Assembly: GCA_964458705.1 (NCBI GenBank)
Contig: CAYWKD010000001.1
Coordinates: 91,393 to 155,392 of the forward strand
DNA length: 64,000 nucleotides
Direction: 5' to 3'
From: JAAUTG01 sp964458705
Lineage (GTDB): Bacteria; Bacteroidota; Bacteroidia; Chitinophagales; Saprospiraceae
Below the pieces are notes generated by a model. That model had not been told where the DNA came from, made no database searches, and saw only the letters and a program-made list of their open reading frames with translations. Below are positions 17,915 to 26,614 of the stretch, piece after piece; positions within the stretch are counted from its first letter, which is position 1; the number at the start of each line of letters is the position of its first letter. The position numbers and the translations under genes were made by a program.

Positions 17915-19405
17915 ATGAATTATGAAAGAATAAATTTTGGGAATAGAGTTGCTGAAGATGAAGAAAATCAACTACCTGATTACTTTCTATCAACAAGATA
18001 TTGGAAGAACTTAATAAATGGTAAAATTGATGTTATACTTGGACCTAAAGGTTCAGGAAAAAGTGCCTTGTACCTCAATCTTTTGAGCAAAGAAATAGAA
18101 TTAAAAAGTAGAAGTATTTTCTTGTTTAAGGCTGAAAATCCAAGAGGCGATACTATTTTTAGTTTGTTTAATCAAATTACTGCAACAAGTACTTATGAAT
18201 CTCCAAAAATAGAGTACCTAATTGAGCAAGATATCATCGCCTTTTGGAAATTATACTTTCTTACAATCATTGTATCAGAACTAAAAAAGGAAGAACAGAG
18301 CGAATCTGAATTAAAGAAAGTAATTGGCATCTTTGAAGAATGTGGATTAATTCCTCAGGAAAAAAATTTAAAAAATATTTTTAGACATGTTATCCATTAT
18401 CTTAAACAAGTTGTAACACTTCAATTTTTTCAACCTGAAATAGAATTAGACCCATTAAGCGGCACTATAAAATCAATTAAAGGAAAAATTTCATTTGAAG
18501 AACTATCACCAAAAAAGATTGAGGAGGGGCATTATACTTTAGATGATTTATTTAACTTAATAAACGAAGGACTAAAGAAATCAAATAACCAAGTTTGGGT
18601 CGCCATAGATAGACTTGATGTAGCTTTTCAAGAAGACTTAACTTTAGAGAAGCGAGCATTGAAGTCTCTATTTATAGTTTATAATTCCTTGAAAAGATAC
18701 TCAAATATCAATCTCAAAATTTTTCTAAGAGATGACATTTGGGAAAAAATAACCACTGACGGTTTGCGCGAAGCGAGTCATATTACCAAAAAGGAAACGA
18801 TAGAATGGAATGAAAATAATACTTACTTCTTAATATTGAAAAGAATCGTAAAAAGTAATGAAATTTGTGACCTATATGATTGTAACGAACAAGGAGTTTT
18901 GAATAGCATTGAAAATCAAAGGGAACTATTCAATCTAATTTTCCCGACAGAGATGAAACTTCCAAATGGAGAAAGTAAGCCCACATTTGAATGGATATTA
19001 GAGATGTTGAAGGACGGAAATAATCTGTTTACACCAAGAGAGATAGTTCATCTTTTAAATGAAATTAATTCCACACAAGAAGAAATGGCAAGATTTGGTA
19101 ATAGAGTTGAGGGTAATAAACTATACTCGGAAGAGGCATTAAAAAATAGTATTAAGGAAGTATCTAAAGTAAAGTTTGAACAAACACTCATGGCGGAAAA
19201 TCCTCATCTTGCTGACTCTATAAACATGCATTTCAGGTATGCAAACCCAAAAATTAACTTGGATTGGATAAAAGAAACATTTGAATTGCCTAATGATAAT
19301 CAGGCTCATGGATTTTGCGAAGCCTTTCAAAAAGTAGGTTTTTTAAAGAGGTTGAATATGAATGAATATTGGATTCCTTATTTATACCAAGAAGCATTAA
19401 AATAG
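17915..19405 (+). CDS. P-loop ATPase of the Sll1717 type
   Basis: 496 residues. The N-terminus (ERINFGNRVAEDE) and Walker A motif GPKGSGKS at 43-50 match the Sll1717 family of STAND-like P-loop ATPases; a Walker B-like VWVAIDRLDVAF lies near residue 230, and the middle and C-terminus are helical. There are no transmembrane segments. The family is patchily distributed and often found in genomic islands, but its function is unknown; a role in defence is possible and is inference only. The gene stands alone, AT-rich, 172 bases after the ABC gene and just before a mobile-element relic, which supports an acquired origin. Confidence 0.72.
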   Translation: MNYERINFGNRVAEDEENQLPDYFLSTRYWKNLINGKIDVILGPKGSGKSALYLNLLSKEIELKSRSIFLFKAENPRGDTIFSLFNQITATSTYESPKIEYLIEQDIIAFWKLYFLTIIVSELKKEEQSESELKKVIGIFEECGLIPQEKNLKNIFRHVIHYLKQVVTLQFFQPEIELDPLSGTIKSIKGKISFEELSPKKIEEGHYTLDDLFNLINEGLKKSNNQVWVAIDRLDVAFQEDLTLEKRALKSLFIVYNSLKRYSNINLKIFLRDDIWEKITTDGLREASHITKKETIEWNENNTYFLILKRIVKSNEICDLYDCNEQGVLNSIENQRELFNLIFPTEMKLPNGESKPTFEWILEMLKDGNNLFTPREIVHLLNEINSTQEEMARFGNRVEGNKLYSEEALKNSIKEVSKVKFEQTLMAENPHLADSINMHFRYANPKINLDWIKETFELPNDNQAHGFCEAFQKVGFLKRLNMNEYWIPYLYQEALK

Positions 19406-19430
19406 AACACAGAAGCTAATCGAGTAGGCG

Positions 19431-19549
19431 ACTCCGCCGCTGAATAGCGACGGAGTGCACCTCTCACACTATGACTGAATGAAGTCTGCAAGACCAGATG
19501 TACTAAATGTACATCAGACGAAATATGAGCCTCACATACGGCGGTTCGT
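19431..19549 (+). mobile_element. Structured relic resembling the 3' end of a group II intron
   Basis: A cluster of strong hairpins without coding potential. The first pairs 19431-19441 with 19446-19456 (one C/A mismatch, GAAT loop). The second pairs GTCT at 19484-19487 with AGAC at 19516-19519 around an inner GATGTAC/GTACATC stem (19497-19503 with 19509-19515). A GAGCC...GGTTC pair near 19528-19547 echoes the base of group II intron domain V, though the span is too short for an intact domain V. No reverse-transcriptase reading frame is present. It is probably a decayed retroelement end; another structured RNA is possible. Confidence 0.35.
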
Positions 19550-19651
19550 TAATTTGACCTTTGTTCGTGATAGTATTTCATCATTGCAACATACCCTCGT
19601 TGTTTTAGTCGCTTTACTGTTGTAGCACACGCAAAGTATAAAAACAATAAT

Positions 19652-19744
19652 GGAGAAAGTAGTACGTTCAAAAGTAATGCATTTAAAAGACCTATTGCGG
19701 TGGCGGACAGGTAATCGCCTTGAAATACGATATTGCTCATACAC
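19652..19744 (+). repeat. 92-bp dispersed repeat, copy A
   Basis: Matches copy B at 22728-22819 in the same orientation with about nine differences over about 93 positions, including one single-base gap. Copy A is in non-coding sequence between the intron-like relic and the DUF4038 glycosidase. The core GGTGGCGGACAGG is identical in both copies. The minus-strand frames across it have no family resemblance and look spurious. Confidence 0.85.
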
Positions 19745-19794
19745 GCAAAACGCCATGTGCAATAGTTTAACTTGAAGAACAAAATTTTGAATAA

Positions 19795-21204
19795 ATGTTA
19801 AAGCACATTATCATAATTCTTACTTTCTTATCCTTTATTTCAAACTTAAATGCTCAGAGACTAAATGTTAGCCATAACGGTCGATATTTGGTAACCAAGG
19901 ATGGTAATCCTTTTTTTTGGTTGGCAGATACAGCTTGGGAATTACTACATCGGTGCAATCGCGAGGAGATAGATATTTATCTGGAAAAAAGAGCGTCTCA
20001 AGGATTCAATGTCGTGCAAACAGTTGCCCTGGCTGAATTAGATGGACTAAATACTCCAAATCCCTACGGTAACACGCCTCTCAATAGCAATGATCCTCGG
20101 TATCCCAATGATGATTATTTTGAACATGTAGACTATGCGATTGACAAAGCTGCCGCACTTGGGATATATATTGCATTACTACCGACTTGGGGTGATAAAC
20201 TCGATACGAAAAGCTGGGGGATTGGACCGGAAGTATTCAACATACACAACGCTAGAAAGTTTGGTGAGTATATTGGAGATAGGTATGCGGATCGCGACAA
20301 TGTAATCTGGATCATTGGCGGTGACAGAAATCCTAGGAAAAATTCACAGGATGTGGAAATATGGAATGCGATGGCTGAAGGAATCGTTTCAAAAGCAGGA
20401 GGATATGGAAATACCCTGATGAGCTTCCATCCTCAACCAAAAGAAGACGGGGGGTCATCAACCTGGTTTCACAATGAGCCTTGGCTAGACTTCAATATGC
20501 ATCAAACAGGACATTGTGCTAACCAAGGTACCTACAAACACATTAAACATGACTACGATCTTAGTCCAATAAAGCCTGTATTAGATGGGGAACCACTATA
20601 TGAAGACCACCCTAATTGTTTTAATGCAAAAGAATTAGGTCATAGTGTTCCAGAAGATATTAGACGCATTATGTATTGGAATGTCTTTGCAGGTGCATTT
20701 GGTCAGACATATGGATGCCATGATGTTTGGCAAATGTATAAACTAGATAAAGAGGCAATCAACCAACCCCTTCGCCCATGGCCAGAGGCGTTGGATCTGC
20801 CTATGGCAAACCAGGTAAAACACCTGAAGAACTTAATGCTTTCTCGTCCTGTACTAACCCGAGTTCCAGATCAATCTTTGGTTATAGATACTCAGCAAGA
20901 GGATAACAATTATGTTATTGCCACTAGAGATAGCCAAGGTACATATGCAATGGTTTATTTTCCGACAGGGAAAGCTACATTACTTGATTTCTCAAAGTTG
21001 AAAGGACCAAAATTTAACACTTGGTGGTTTGATCCTCGTACAGGAAACGCATATAAAGGTCCATCATTTAATAAATCGAATAAAACTAAAATTGAACCAC
21101 CGACTTTCGGAAAAGGTCAAGATTGGGTGTTAGTAATTGATAATTCACTTGAGCTCTATGATAAACCTGGTAAACTATATATAACAAAGAATAAAGATCA
21201 TTAA
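19795..21204 (+). CDS. DUF4038 glycoside hydrolase (GH140/apiosidase-like), secreted
   Basis: 469 residues with a signal peptide (1-20, ending NLNAQ). The catalytic domain is a (beta/alpha)8 barrel of the DUF4038 family, recognisable from the N-terminal KDGNPFFWLADTAWEL block, GIYIALLPTWGDK, and conserved acidic residues in VIWIIGGDRNPR and the later LDGEPLYEDHP segment. A C-terminal collagen-binding-like beta domain (about 375-460) follows, as usual in the family. Related enzymes remove apiose from rhamnogalacturonan II or act on other plant and algal glycans. No SusC/SusD genes lie near it, so it is not in a classical utilisation locus. Confidence 0.85.
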   Translation: MLKHIIIILTFLSFISNLNAQRLNVSHNGRYLVTKDGNPFFWLADTAWELLHRCNREEIDIYLEKRASQGFNVVQTVALAELDGLNTPNPYGNTPLNSNDPRYPNDDYFEHVDYAIDKAAALGIYIALLPTWGDKLDTKSWGIGPEVFNIHNARKFGEYIGDRYADRDNVIWIIGGDRNPRKNSQDVEIWNAMAEGIVSKAGGYGNTLMSFHPQPKEDGGSSTWFHNEPWLDFNMHQTGHCANQGTYKHIKHDYDLSPIKPVLDGEPLYEDHPNCFNAKELGHSVPEDIRRIMYWNVFAGAFGQTYGCHDVWQMYKLDKEAINQPLRPWPEALDLPMANQVKHLKNLMLSRPVLTRVPDQSLVIDTQQEDNNYVIATRDSQGTYAMVYFPTGKATLLDFSKLKGPKFNTWWFDPRTGNAYKGPSFNKSNKTKIEPPTFGKGQDWVLVIDNSLELYDKPGKLYITKNKDH

Positions 21205-21293
21205 AACGAGCGTTTATTTAAAACGTCAGACTGAGCTATTGATTTTTTTAAGATAAAATCTCAAAATGACCTCAAAAACAATTTTAACCAAAA

Positions 21294-21434
21294 GAAATTG
21301 ACCGTCACATTGATTATATCGATAACAAAATTGCGGAATACGAAAAAGCCTTAGAACTTGCCGATAAGGAAGAGCAAAAGCAAGACATTAAGGATAAAAA
21401 CGTTAGTCAGAATCCTATTAAAACCGAAGTCAAT
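21294..21434 (+). pseudogene. Fragment of an IS1182-like transposase
   Basis: Translation from 21294 gives EIDRHIDYIDNKIAEYEKAL followed by a Glu/Lys/Asp-rich stretch, the coiled segment in the middle of IS1182-family transposases. An in-frame TAA lies just upstream (about 21285), the similarity fades after about 45 codons, and neither the N-terminal half nor the DDE catalytic core is present. It is therefore a short internal scrap of a degraded insertion sequence, just upstream of the Fic gene. The family assignment is from memory of the motif, not from a search. Confidence 0.45.
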
Positions 21435-21474
21435 AGAGTATATTTGAATAAAATGATCTCGTTAATCTTGATTA

Positions 21475-22476
21475 TTGGACAATTCTGTATCTTTGATGCA
21501 ATCAAATGATGGCATCATGATTCAAAAATATTATGAAGGAACTTCAAAAATAATCAACTTATCAATAGAAGTGGGTAAGTTGATAGGAATAGTAGACTCG
21601 ACATATCTAAGAAAACCTCAAACAAATTTACGCCGAGAGAATAGAATAAAGACGATTCAGTCCTCACTGATGATTGAAGGGAATACATTGTCGTTAGATC
21701 AAGTAACGGCGATATTTGAAAACAAAAGGATTATTGGTCCAGCAAAAGATATAAAAGAGGTACAAAATGCAATTGAAGTCTATAGCAATCTGAGAAATTT
21801 TGACCCATACAGTGAAGAATCGTATTTATTAGCACACAGAATATTAATGTCAGGATTAGTCGATAATGCTGGAAAATATAGAACAAAAGGGGTTGGGATA
21901 TTTAAAGGAGAAGAGATAGCACATATGGCGCCACCTGCATGGAATGTAAGTAATTTAATGGGCAATTTATTTACCTATTTGGAAGAGAGTGAAGATAATC
22001 GAATAGTAAAAAGCTGTGTATTCCATTATGAAATGGAGTTCATACACCCATTTATGGATGGAAATGGAAGAATGGGCAGACTATGGCAGACATTGATATT
22101 GATGCAGGAAAATCCTGTATTCGAGTATTTACCGATAGAAATAGAGATCAAGAATAATCAAGAAAAGTATTACGAAGCGTTATCAGAATCAGATAAAGAA
22201 GGGCTGTGTACTAAATTCGTTGAATTCATGCTTAGTATGATAAAGATAAGTTTAAGCGAGTTGATAGACGATCAGAGAAAATCTTTTAGCGATGAGGAGC
22301 GATTGCAATATTTTAAGGAACAAACAAATTTGAACGAATTTAGCAGGAAAGATTATCTTAGGGTATTCAAGGATATATCTACAGCTACAGCGACGAGAGA
22401 TTTAAAAAAAGGTGTGGACTTGGGAATTTTAAAAAAGAAAGGTGATAATAGGTTAGCGAAGTATGAATTCAAATAA
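21475..22476 (+). CDS. Fic family protein AMP-transferase (class II, with inhibitory motif)
   Basis: The core motif HPFMDGNGRMGR (191-202 from the upstream TTG) is complete, including the catalytic His and the Gly-rich anion hole, so it should transfer AMP to a Ser/Thr/Tyr of a target protein. An N-terminal helix carries SLMIEG (64-69), the (S/T)xxxE(G/N) inhibitory motif that occupies the ATP site in self-restrained Fic proteins. A C-terminal winged-helix-like segment (about 280-333) is typical of the longer Fic family. The start is uncertain: TTG at 21475, or ATG at 21496 or 21517. No antitoxin gene accompanies it. Confidence 0.88.
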   Translation: MDNSVSLMQSNDGIMIQKYYEGTSKIINLSIEVGKLIGIVDSTYLRKPQTNLRRENRIKTIQSSLMIEGNTLSLDQVTAIFENKRIIGPAKDIKEVQNAIEVYSNLRNFDPYSEESYLLAHRILMSGLVDNAGKYRTKGVGIFKGEEIAHMAPPAWNVSNLMGNLFTYLEESEDNRIVKSCVFHYEMEFIHPFMDGNGRMGRLWQTLILMQENPVFEYLPIEIEIKNNQEKYYEALSESDKEGLCTKFVEFMLSMIKISLSELIDDQRKSFSDEERLQYFKEQTNLNEFSRKDYLRVFKDISTATATRDLKKGVDLGILKKKGDNRLAKYEFK

Positions 22477-22502
22477 AAAATGGACTGCCCACATCTTGAA
22501 AT

Positions 22503-22853
22503 ATGAAAAAAGAATTAATAAGTGAGTTATTTGAAAAATTTGAAGAGGCTTGCCATGATTTAGATGGACTTGAGTGCTGGAGTGCAAGAGAGATGCAAGA
22601 AATCTTGGGCTACAAGGACTGGCGGAATTTTTTAAATGCTATTCAAAAGGCTTCTAAAGCCTGCGAAAATTCTGGGGAGGCAGTTCAAGACCATTTCGTT
22701 GGTATCACCAAAATGGTCAAGATAGGTGGAGAAAGTAGTACATTCAAGAGTAGTGCATTTAAAAACCTATTGCGGTGGCGGACAGGCAATCGCCTTGAAA
22801 TACGCTACTGCTACTACACTTGGTCGTTGTTTGAAATACCTCCGTTACACTAG
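22503..22853 (+). pseudogene. Truncated dinD-like gene (DNA damage-inducible protein D)
   Basis: The first about 75 codons match the N-terminus of DinD/BRO-N-type proteins (LECWSAREMQEILGYKDW, then KASKACENSGEAV...HF and TKMVKIG). After KMVKIG the frame enters the dispersed repeat and codes for an unrelated 40-residue tail to a stop at 22853. Normal DinD is about 270-290 aa, so roughly 200 residues are lost. DinD inhibits RecA filaments in E. coli; this remnant is unlikely to be active. It starts 26 bases after the Fic gene. Confidence 0.75.
22728..22819 (+). repeat. 92-bp dispersed repeat, copy B (at the dinD breakpoint)
   Basis: About 90% identical to copy A at 19652-19744 and in the same orientation, 3.08 kb apart. 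Its left end coincides with the point where dinD similarity stops, so the repeat arrived by insertion into, or recombination with, dinD. Its right end is followed by a 13-bp inverted repeat (22825-22869). Confidence 0.85.
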
Positions 22854-22869
22854 GACATTTCAAACAACG
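22825..22869. terminator. Inverted repeat, possible bidirectional terminator
   Basis: CGTTGTTTGAAAT (22825-22837) pairs perfectly with ATTTCAAACAACG (22857-22869) across a 19-base loop. It lies between the dinD remnant and the 3' end of the convergent metalloprotease gene at 22899. There is no strong U-run, so termination is plausible but not certain; it may instead be an end of the element that carries the 92-bp repeat. Confidence 0.5.
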
Positions 22870-22898
22870 GCTTAAGAGCTTTAAAAACCTTAGACCAA

Positions 22899-25800
22899 CT
22901 ATTCAACCACTACTTTGGCAGTATAAACAGTTTCTTTTGTACGAACCTGAACCAAGTATAATCCACTCGAAAACTCCTCTATTCTTAGTTGATTCACTAC
23001 TTGAATAGTTTGAATGCTACGGAGTAGTTGTCCATTTAGATCATATATTTCAATTTGCTGCACTTCATCAACAATTTTACTTAAGTCAATATTAATAATT
23101 TCCGAAGTAGGATTTGGATAAATATCAATTTGTTTTGCTAATTCAAGCTCACTAGTGTTCACTGTTGCATCTTCACGGATAGCAATATTGAATGCAGGTG
23201 TGCCCAACCAACCACCATTCACATCACGAATGATGAAGTAAAATTGATCGTTGGTACTTTCGGAGCCATCATGTTCATAAGCAATGCGGAAACCATCAAT
23301 ATCTTGCTGCGTGAATGTATCGCCCACTGAAAGTACTTGTTCATCTTGATAAAGCACTCCGTGATTGGGTGTAGCTACAATCTCATAGATAATTTCATCA
23401 CTGCTGTTATCTTCGTCTTCAGCTTGTAGTGTTTCTATCCAAATTTGACTACGCAAACTGGGTGGCGTAAATAGTGTATCATTAGTTACTAAGAAAGGTG
23501 CATTCAAAGTAAGACTGCCACAGGACTCTAAAGCCCAACGTTCAATGCTACCACCTGCTCCAAAGCCAGCTTCTCTTACTCTAAATCGCATTTTCCATTC
23601 TCCTTTGATGCTTTCTCCATTAAATATAGCAAGCGACTCCAGTGGTCGTTGCACAATACCTGCTGTTGGAGGGCAGGTGATGGCATCAGGAGCATCATCA
23701 TCAAAACCCAGATTAAAATTGCTTGTACTTCCACAAAGGTTATCGAATAAAATTGCTTGAGTTCCTGCTGGACTAATTAATGAGACTTCTACAAATCTCA
23801 CAGGTTGGTAGCCCCCCACTACAATAGGAATATTTAAATCCGAAATAGTTCCCTCTTGCTCTATTTTAATGATGGACTCAACCATTGGTGTGCCCGATCC
23901 TGAAATTTGCAGAGGCGTTTCTTGTGCAAAGGGCTGGCACTGCACATTAATGGTTTGAAATGCTCGAGGAATAGTAAAATCACTAGCACCACACTCATTG
24001 CGAGGACGCACGCGCCAAAAATAGATGGTGTTATCTTCCAAAAATATATCTGGCCGAATACTATCAGTTGTTATACTCGATGCAGCAAAAATGGTGCTAC
24101 TCCCGAATGCAGGACTAGTAGCTATTTGAAAATCATAGCTTTCTGCATTTGGCACATCTGCCCACGCAAAAGTGGTGATTCCAAAGATATCTCTAGTATT
24201 ATCGGCTGGAAGCCTCAAAGTGAAATCAGAAAAGTCATTACTAATTAATTCTATTTCAATTGGACGAATCAGAGTGTCCGTAGCGGTAATTGCCAATAGC
24301 TCAATTTCTTGCAGACCTATTATACCCGCTTCATTTAACTCAATCGTTAAGTTACTACTTTGCCCCACTTCGATGGTAGCGGGTTCAAAAGTTGCCAATA
24401 AACCTGCTGGCAAATTTCGCACACTCAGATTCACTGGCTCGTTAAAGCCTTGCAAACCAGTTGCATCTATTTGAATATCAATTACATTTGGCAAACATAC
24501 TTTTTGATAAAAGGGAGTTACTTGAACAGCCAGTGTAGGTTCGGTAGGACTTGTGATATTGAAATTGTCATTAGAAATATCGAAAAAGATATTGTTAGCG
24601 GCCTCCACTCTAATCCTAGCTTGCGTAGAAATAACATCTGGAATGGTTACAAATTGTTCTCCATCATTCAAAACATCTTCGGCTAGGACAATTGGAAAAG
24701 TGTTGCCTCCATCTAAAGATAATTTTATATTTACTCTTTGACAATTCACTTTACGATTGGTCGTATTGGCTACATCCCACTGAACGGCATAATAGCCTCC
24801 AGCTTTCCAAGCATTGACCATGCCATTAGGTCTAGTTACTAAAAAAGGACCAGCAGATTCATCTGATCTGAATTTTACTTCTGACCAAATAGCAGCGCCA
24901 GCACCCTCGGCATTATTGTCTCTTACAGTACATCTGAAAGTTAAATCTCTACTGTAAGTCGGCAGCACCTCTGTATTTTCTTGCTCATTAGATAATAAAA
25001 CAGAAAGCCTTGGAAATATTCTAGTTGGACTAGCCACAGGTGGATAAGAACGAAAGGTCGGAACGCTTCCTTGTGGCGAACCCAATACTGGTCGAAACTC
25101 TCCTAAGTCGTATTGCTCCCAACAATATGTTAAATTGTCATTGTCTATATCACTAGCACTGGCAGTCAGCTCAAAAGGCGTGCTGATGGGAATGAAAAAG
25201 TCATCTTCGTAAGGTAGTTCGATAGTTGGCTCATTGTTGTTTACATCTACAATGGTTGGGCAGGTGCTACCTCCTCTTTCACGACTGTAGTCTATGACTT
25301 GAATCAAAGAATGAATATGGAAATACTCATCTGACCCCGATTGCAAATTGAAATTGGCACATACTCCTGCATAAGACATAATCGTTGACCCACTTCCTGG
25401 CTCATAAGTATTATTAGATGCGATATTTTGATTTTGATCTTCTGTATCCCCACAGTTGCTCATGGTATGTTGTGCGCTAAATTGATGCCCCATTTCATGT
25501 GACATCACATTAGAGATGATGTAATCAAAATTGCGATAGTGGCAAGTAACTCCGCTTCGCGTTTGGCTATTATTACAGAGTCCTTGTAGCGATGCTATCC
25601 CACCAGTGCCACATGAGTTAGTGAATACATGACTAATGTCATAAGCATCTGCGCCAATAAGACCACTGATCCGTGTTGGTGCTTCTCCCAAAAGTCTTCT
25701 ACCATCGCCAGCATTTAAATAGGGGTCGTCGTTTCCATTCACAAAAATCAATTGCTCAATTGAATCAACCAACACGAACCGAATACCTGCTTCTCTCTCG

Positions 25801-26513
25801 TAAATAAAATTCATCCGATTGGTAGCAGTAACAAAAGTTTCTAATACTTTTTCCACTGTTCCACCTTTGGAAGCACCGTATTCACCCGTACAAGTAAGCG
25901 CAAACCGATAGGTGCGCAAATCGAGCTCTGATAACTGACGGGACTCAATTATGTCATCATTGCTTGCAGTAGCTTGACTTTCTTTGGTAGGTCTATTTTT
26001 ATTACCGCAGCCCAATGCAGCCAGTGCAGCATCTTTTAATGCAACATCTTTTGTGTAATAAGCAATATGTTTGTCTGCAATTGGCTCAATATAAACCGTC
26101 CCTTTTGGTGTTGAAACTGCTGCATGCAAGCCGGTGGAATTAATGTCGAAGCGAGTAGTTATTCTTTCATTTCCTACTGCAATTCCTTTGTAGGACTTGA
26201 TCTTGGAGTACTTTGTGGATAGCTTTTCTCCCATAACTGGAGACTCTACAATGTGAAAGGCTTGATTGCTTCCATCAGGAAGTGGCAAATAAATAATAGT
26301 CTTGCTTTTTCGATAGCTCGTAGAAAACTCTAGCGGTGCATCCTTTAGCGTAGCTAAAAAGGCTGTTGGATTTAAAGAAAAGGAATGAATATCTCTAATT
26401 GTAATATCTTCTGCAATAGCAATATTCTTAATCAGTGATTGTTTGCTCAGATAAGACTGTGCAATGAGCAAAACAGAGGAAAAGACTAAACTTACTGTGA
26501 AAAATATTCTCAT
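22899..26513 (-). CDS. Secreted zinc metalloprotease (reprolysin-like) with P-domain and T9SS sorting domain
   Basis: 1204 residues from the ATG at 26513, chosen because it opens a clean signal peptide (MRIFFTVSLVFSSVLLIAQ); the frame stays open upstream but that extension is Cys/Leu-rich and overlaps the bshB1 gene. The order is signal peptide, propeptide, metzincin domain with HEMGHQFSAQH (zinc ligands His339, His343, His349; Glu340 catalytic), Ig/fibronectin-like domains, a proprotein-convertase-type P domain (about 905-1040), a cadherin-like segment, and a C-terminal type A sorting domain (YPNPTSE...). It is exported by T9SS to the surface or medium to degrade proteins. Confidence 0.9.
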   Translation of the reverse strand: MRIFFTVSLVFSSVLLIAQSYLSKQSLIKNIAIAEDITIRDIHSFSLNPTAFLATLKDAPLEFSTSYRKSKTIIYLPLPDGSNQAFHIVESPVMGEKLSTKYSKIKSYKGIAVGNERITTRFDINSTGLHAAVSTPKGTVYIEPIADKHIAYYTKDVALKDAALAALGCGNKNRPTKESQATASNDDIIESRQLSELDLRTYRFALTCTGEYGASKGGTVEKVLETFVTATNRMNFIYEREAGIRFVLVDSIEQLIFVNGNDDPYLNAGDGRRLLGEAPTRISGLIGADAYDISHVFTNSCGTGGIASLQGLCNNSQTRSGVTCHYRNFDYIISNVMSHEMGHQFSAQHTMSNCGDTEDQNQNIASNNTYEPGSGSTIMSYAGVCANFNLQSGSDEYFHIHSLIQVIDYSRERGGSTCPTIVDVNNNEPTIELPYEDDFFIPISTPFELTASASDIDNDNLTYCWEQYDLGEFRPVLGSPQGSVPTFRSYPPVASPTRIFPRLSVLLSNEQENTEVLPTYSRDLTFRCTVRDNNAEGAGAAIWSEVKFRSDESAGPFLVTRPNGMVNAWKAGGYYAVQWDVANTTNRKVNCQRVNIKLSLDGGNTFPIVLAEDVLNDGEQFVTIPDVISTQARIRVEAANNIFFDISNDNFNITSPTEPTLAVQVTPFYQKVCLPNVIDIQIDATGLQGFNEPVNLSVRNLPAGLLATFEPATIEVGQSSNLTIELNEAGIIGLQEIELLAITATDTLIRPIEIELISNDFSDFTLRLPADNTRDIFGITTFAWADVPNAESYDFQIATSPAFGSSTIFAASSITTDSIRPDIFLEDNTIYFWRVRPRNECGASDFTIPRAFQTINVQCQPFAQETPLQISGSGTPMVESIIKIEQEGTISDLNIPIVVGGYQPVRFVEVSLISPAGTQAILFDNLCGSTSNFNLGFDDDAPDAITCPPTAGIVQRPLESLAIFNGESIKGEWKMRFRVREAGFGAGGSIERWALESCGSLTLNAPFLVTNDTLFTPPSLRSQIWIETLQAEDEDNSSDEIIYEIVATPNHGVLYQDEQVLSVGDTFTQQDIDGFRIAYEHDGSESTNDQFYFIIRDVNGGWLGTPAFNIAIREDATVNTSELELAKQIDIYPNPTSEIINIDLSKIVDEVQQIEIYDLNGQLLRSIQTIQVVNQLRIEEFSSGLYLVQVRTKETVYTAKVVVE

Positions 26514-26544
26514 AAATAGATTTTTTAATTTTTTAACTTTGAGG

Positions 26545-26573
26545 TCAAGGTATTTATTTTTGAAGATTTCAAA
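26545..26573 (-). promoter_or_regulatory. Candidate Bacteroidota promoter for the metalloprotease gene
   Basis: On the minus strand a TTTG box (26573-26570) is followed after 17 bases by TACCTTGA (26552-26545), close to the TAnnTTTG -7 consensus, about 30 bases before the ATG at 26513. Its place supports the shorter start of the gene. Confidence 0.4.
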
Positions 26574-26614
26574 ATCAGTTTTTCGACAAAATTTACAAAA
26601 TAATAGTCTTCTGC

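Noticed and set aside
19532..19782. Two overlapping minus-strand frames across repeat copy A
   Set aside because: They lie in the repeat/relic region, contradict each other's frame and have no recognisable family.
21475..22853. Fic plus truncated dinD as a toxin-antitoxin pair
   Set aside because: The Fic protein carries its own inhibitory motif, and the second gene is a broken dinD, not a known FicT/antitoxin.
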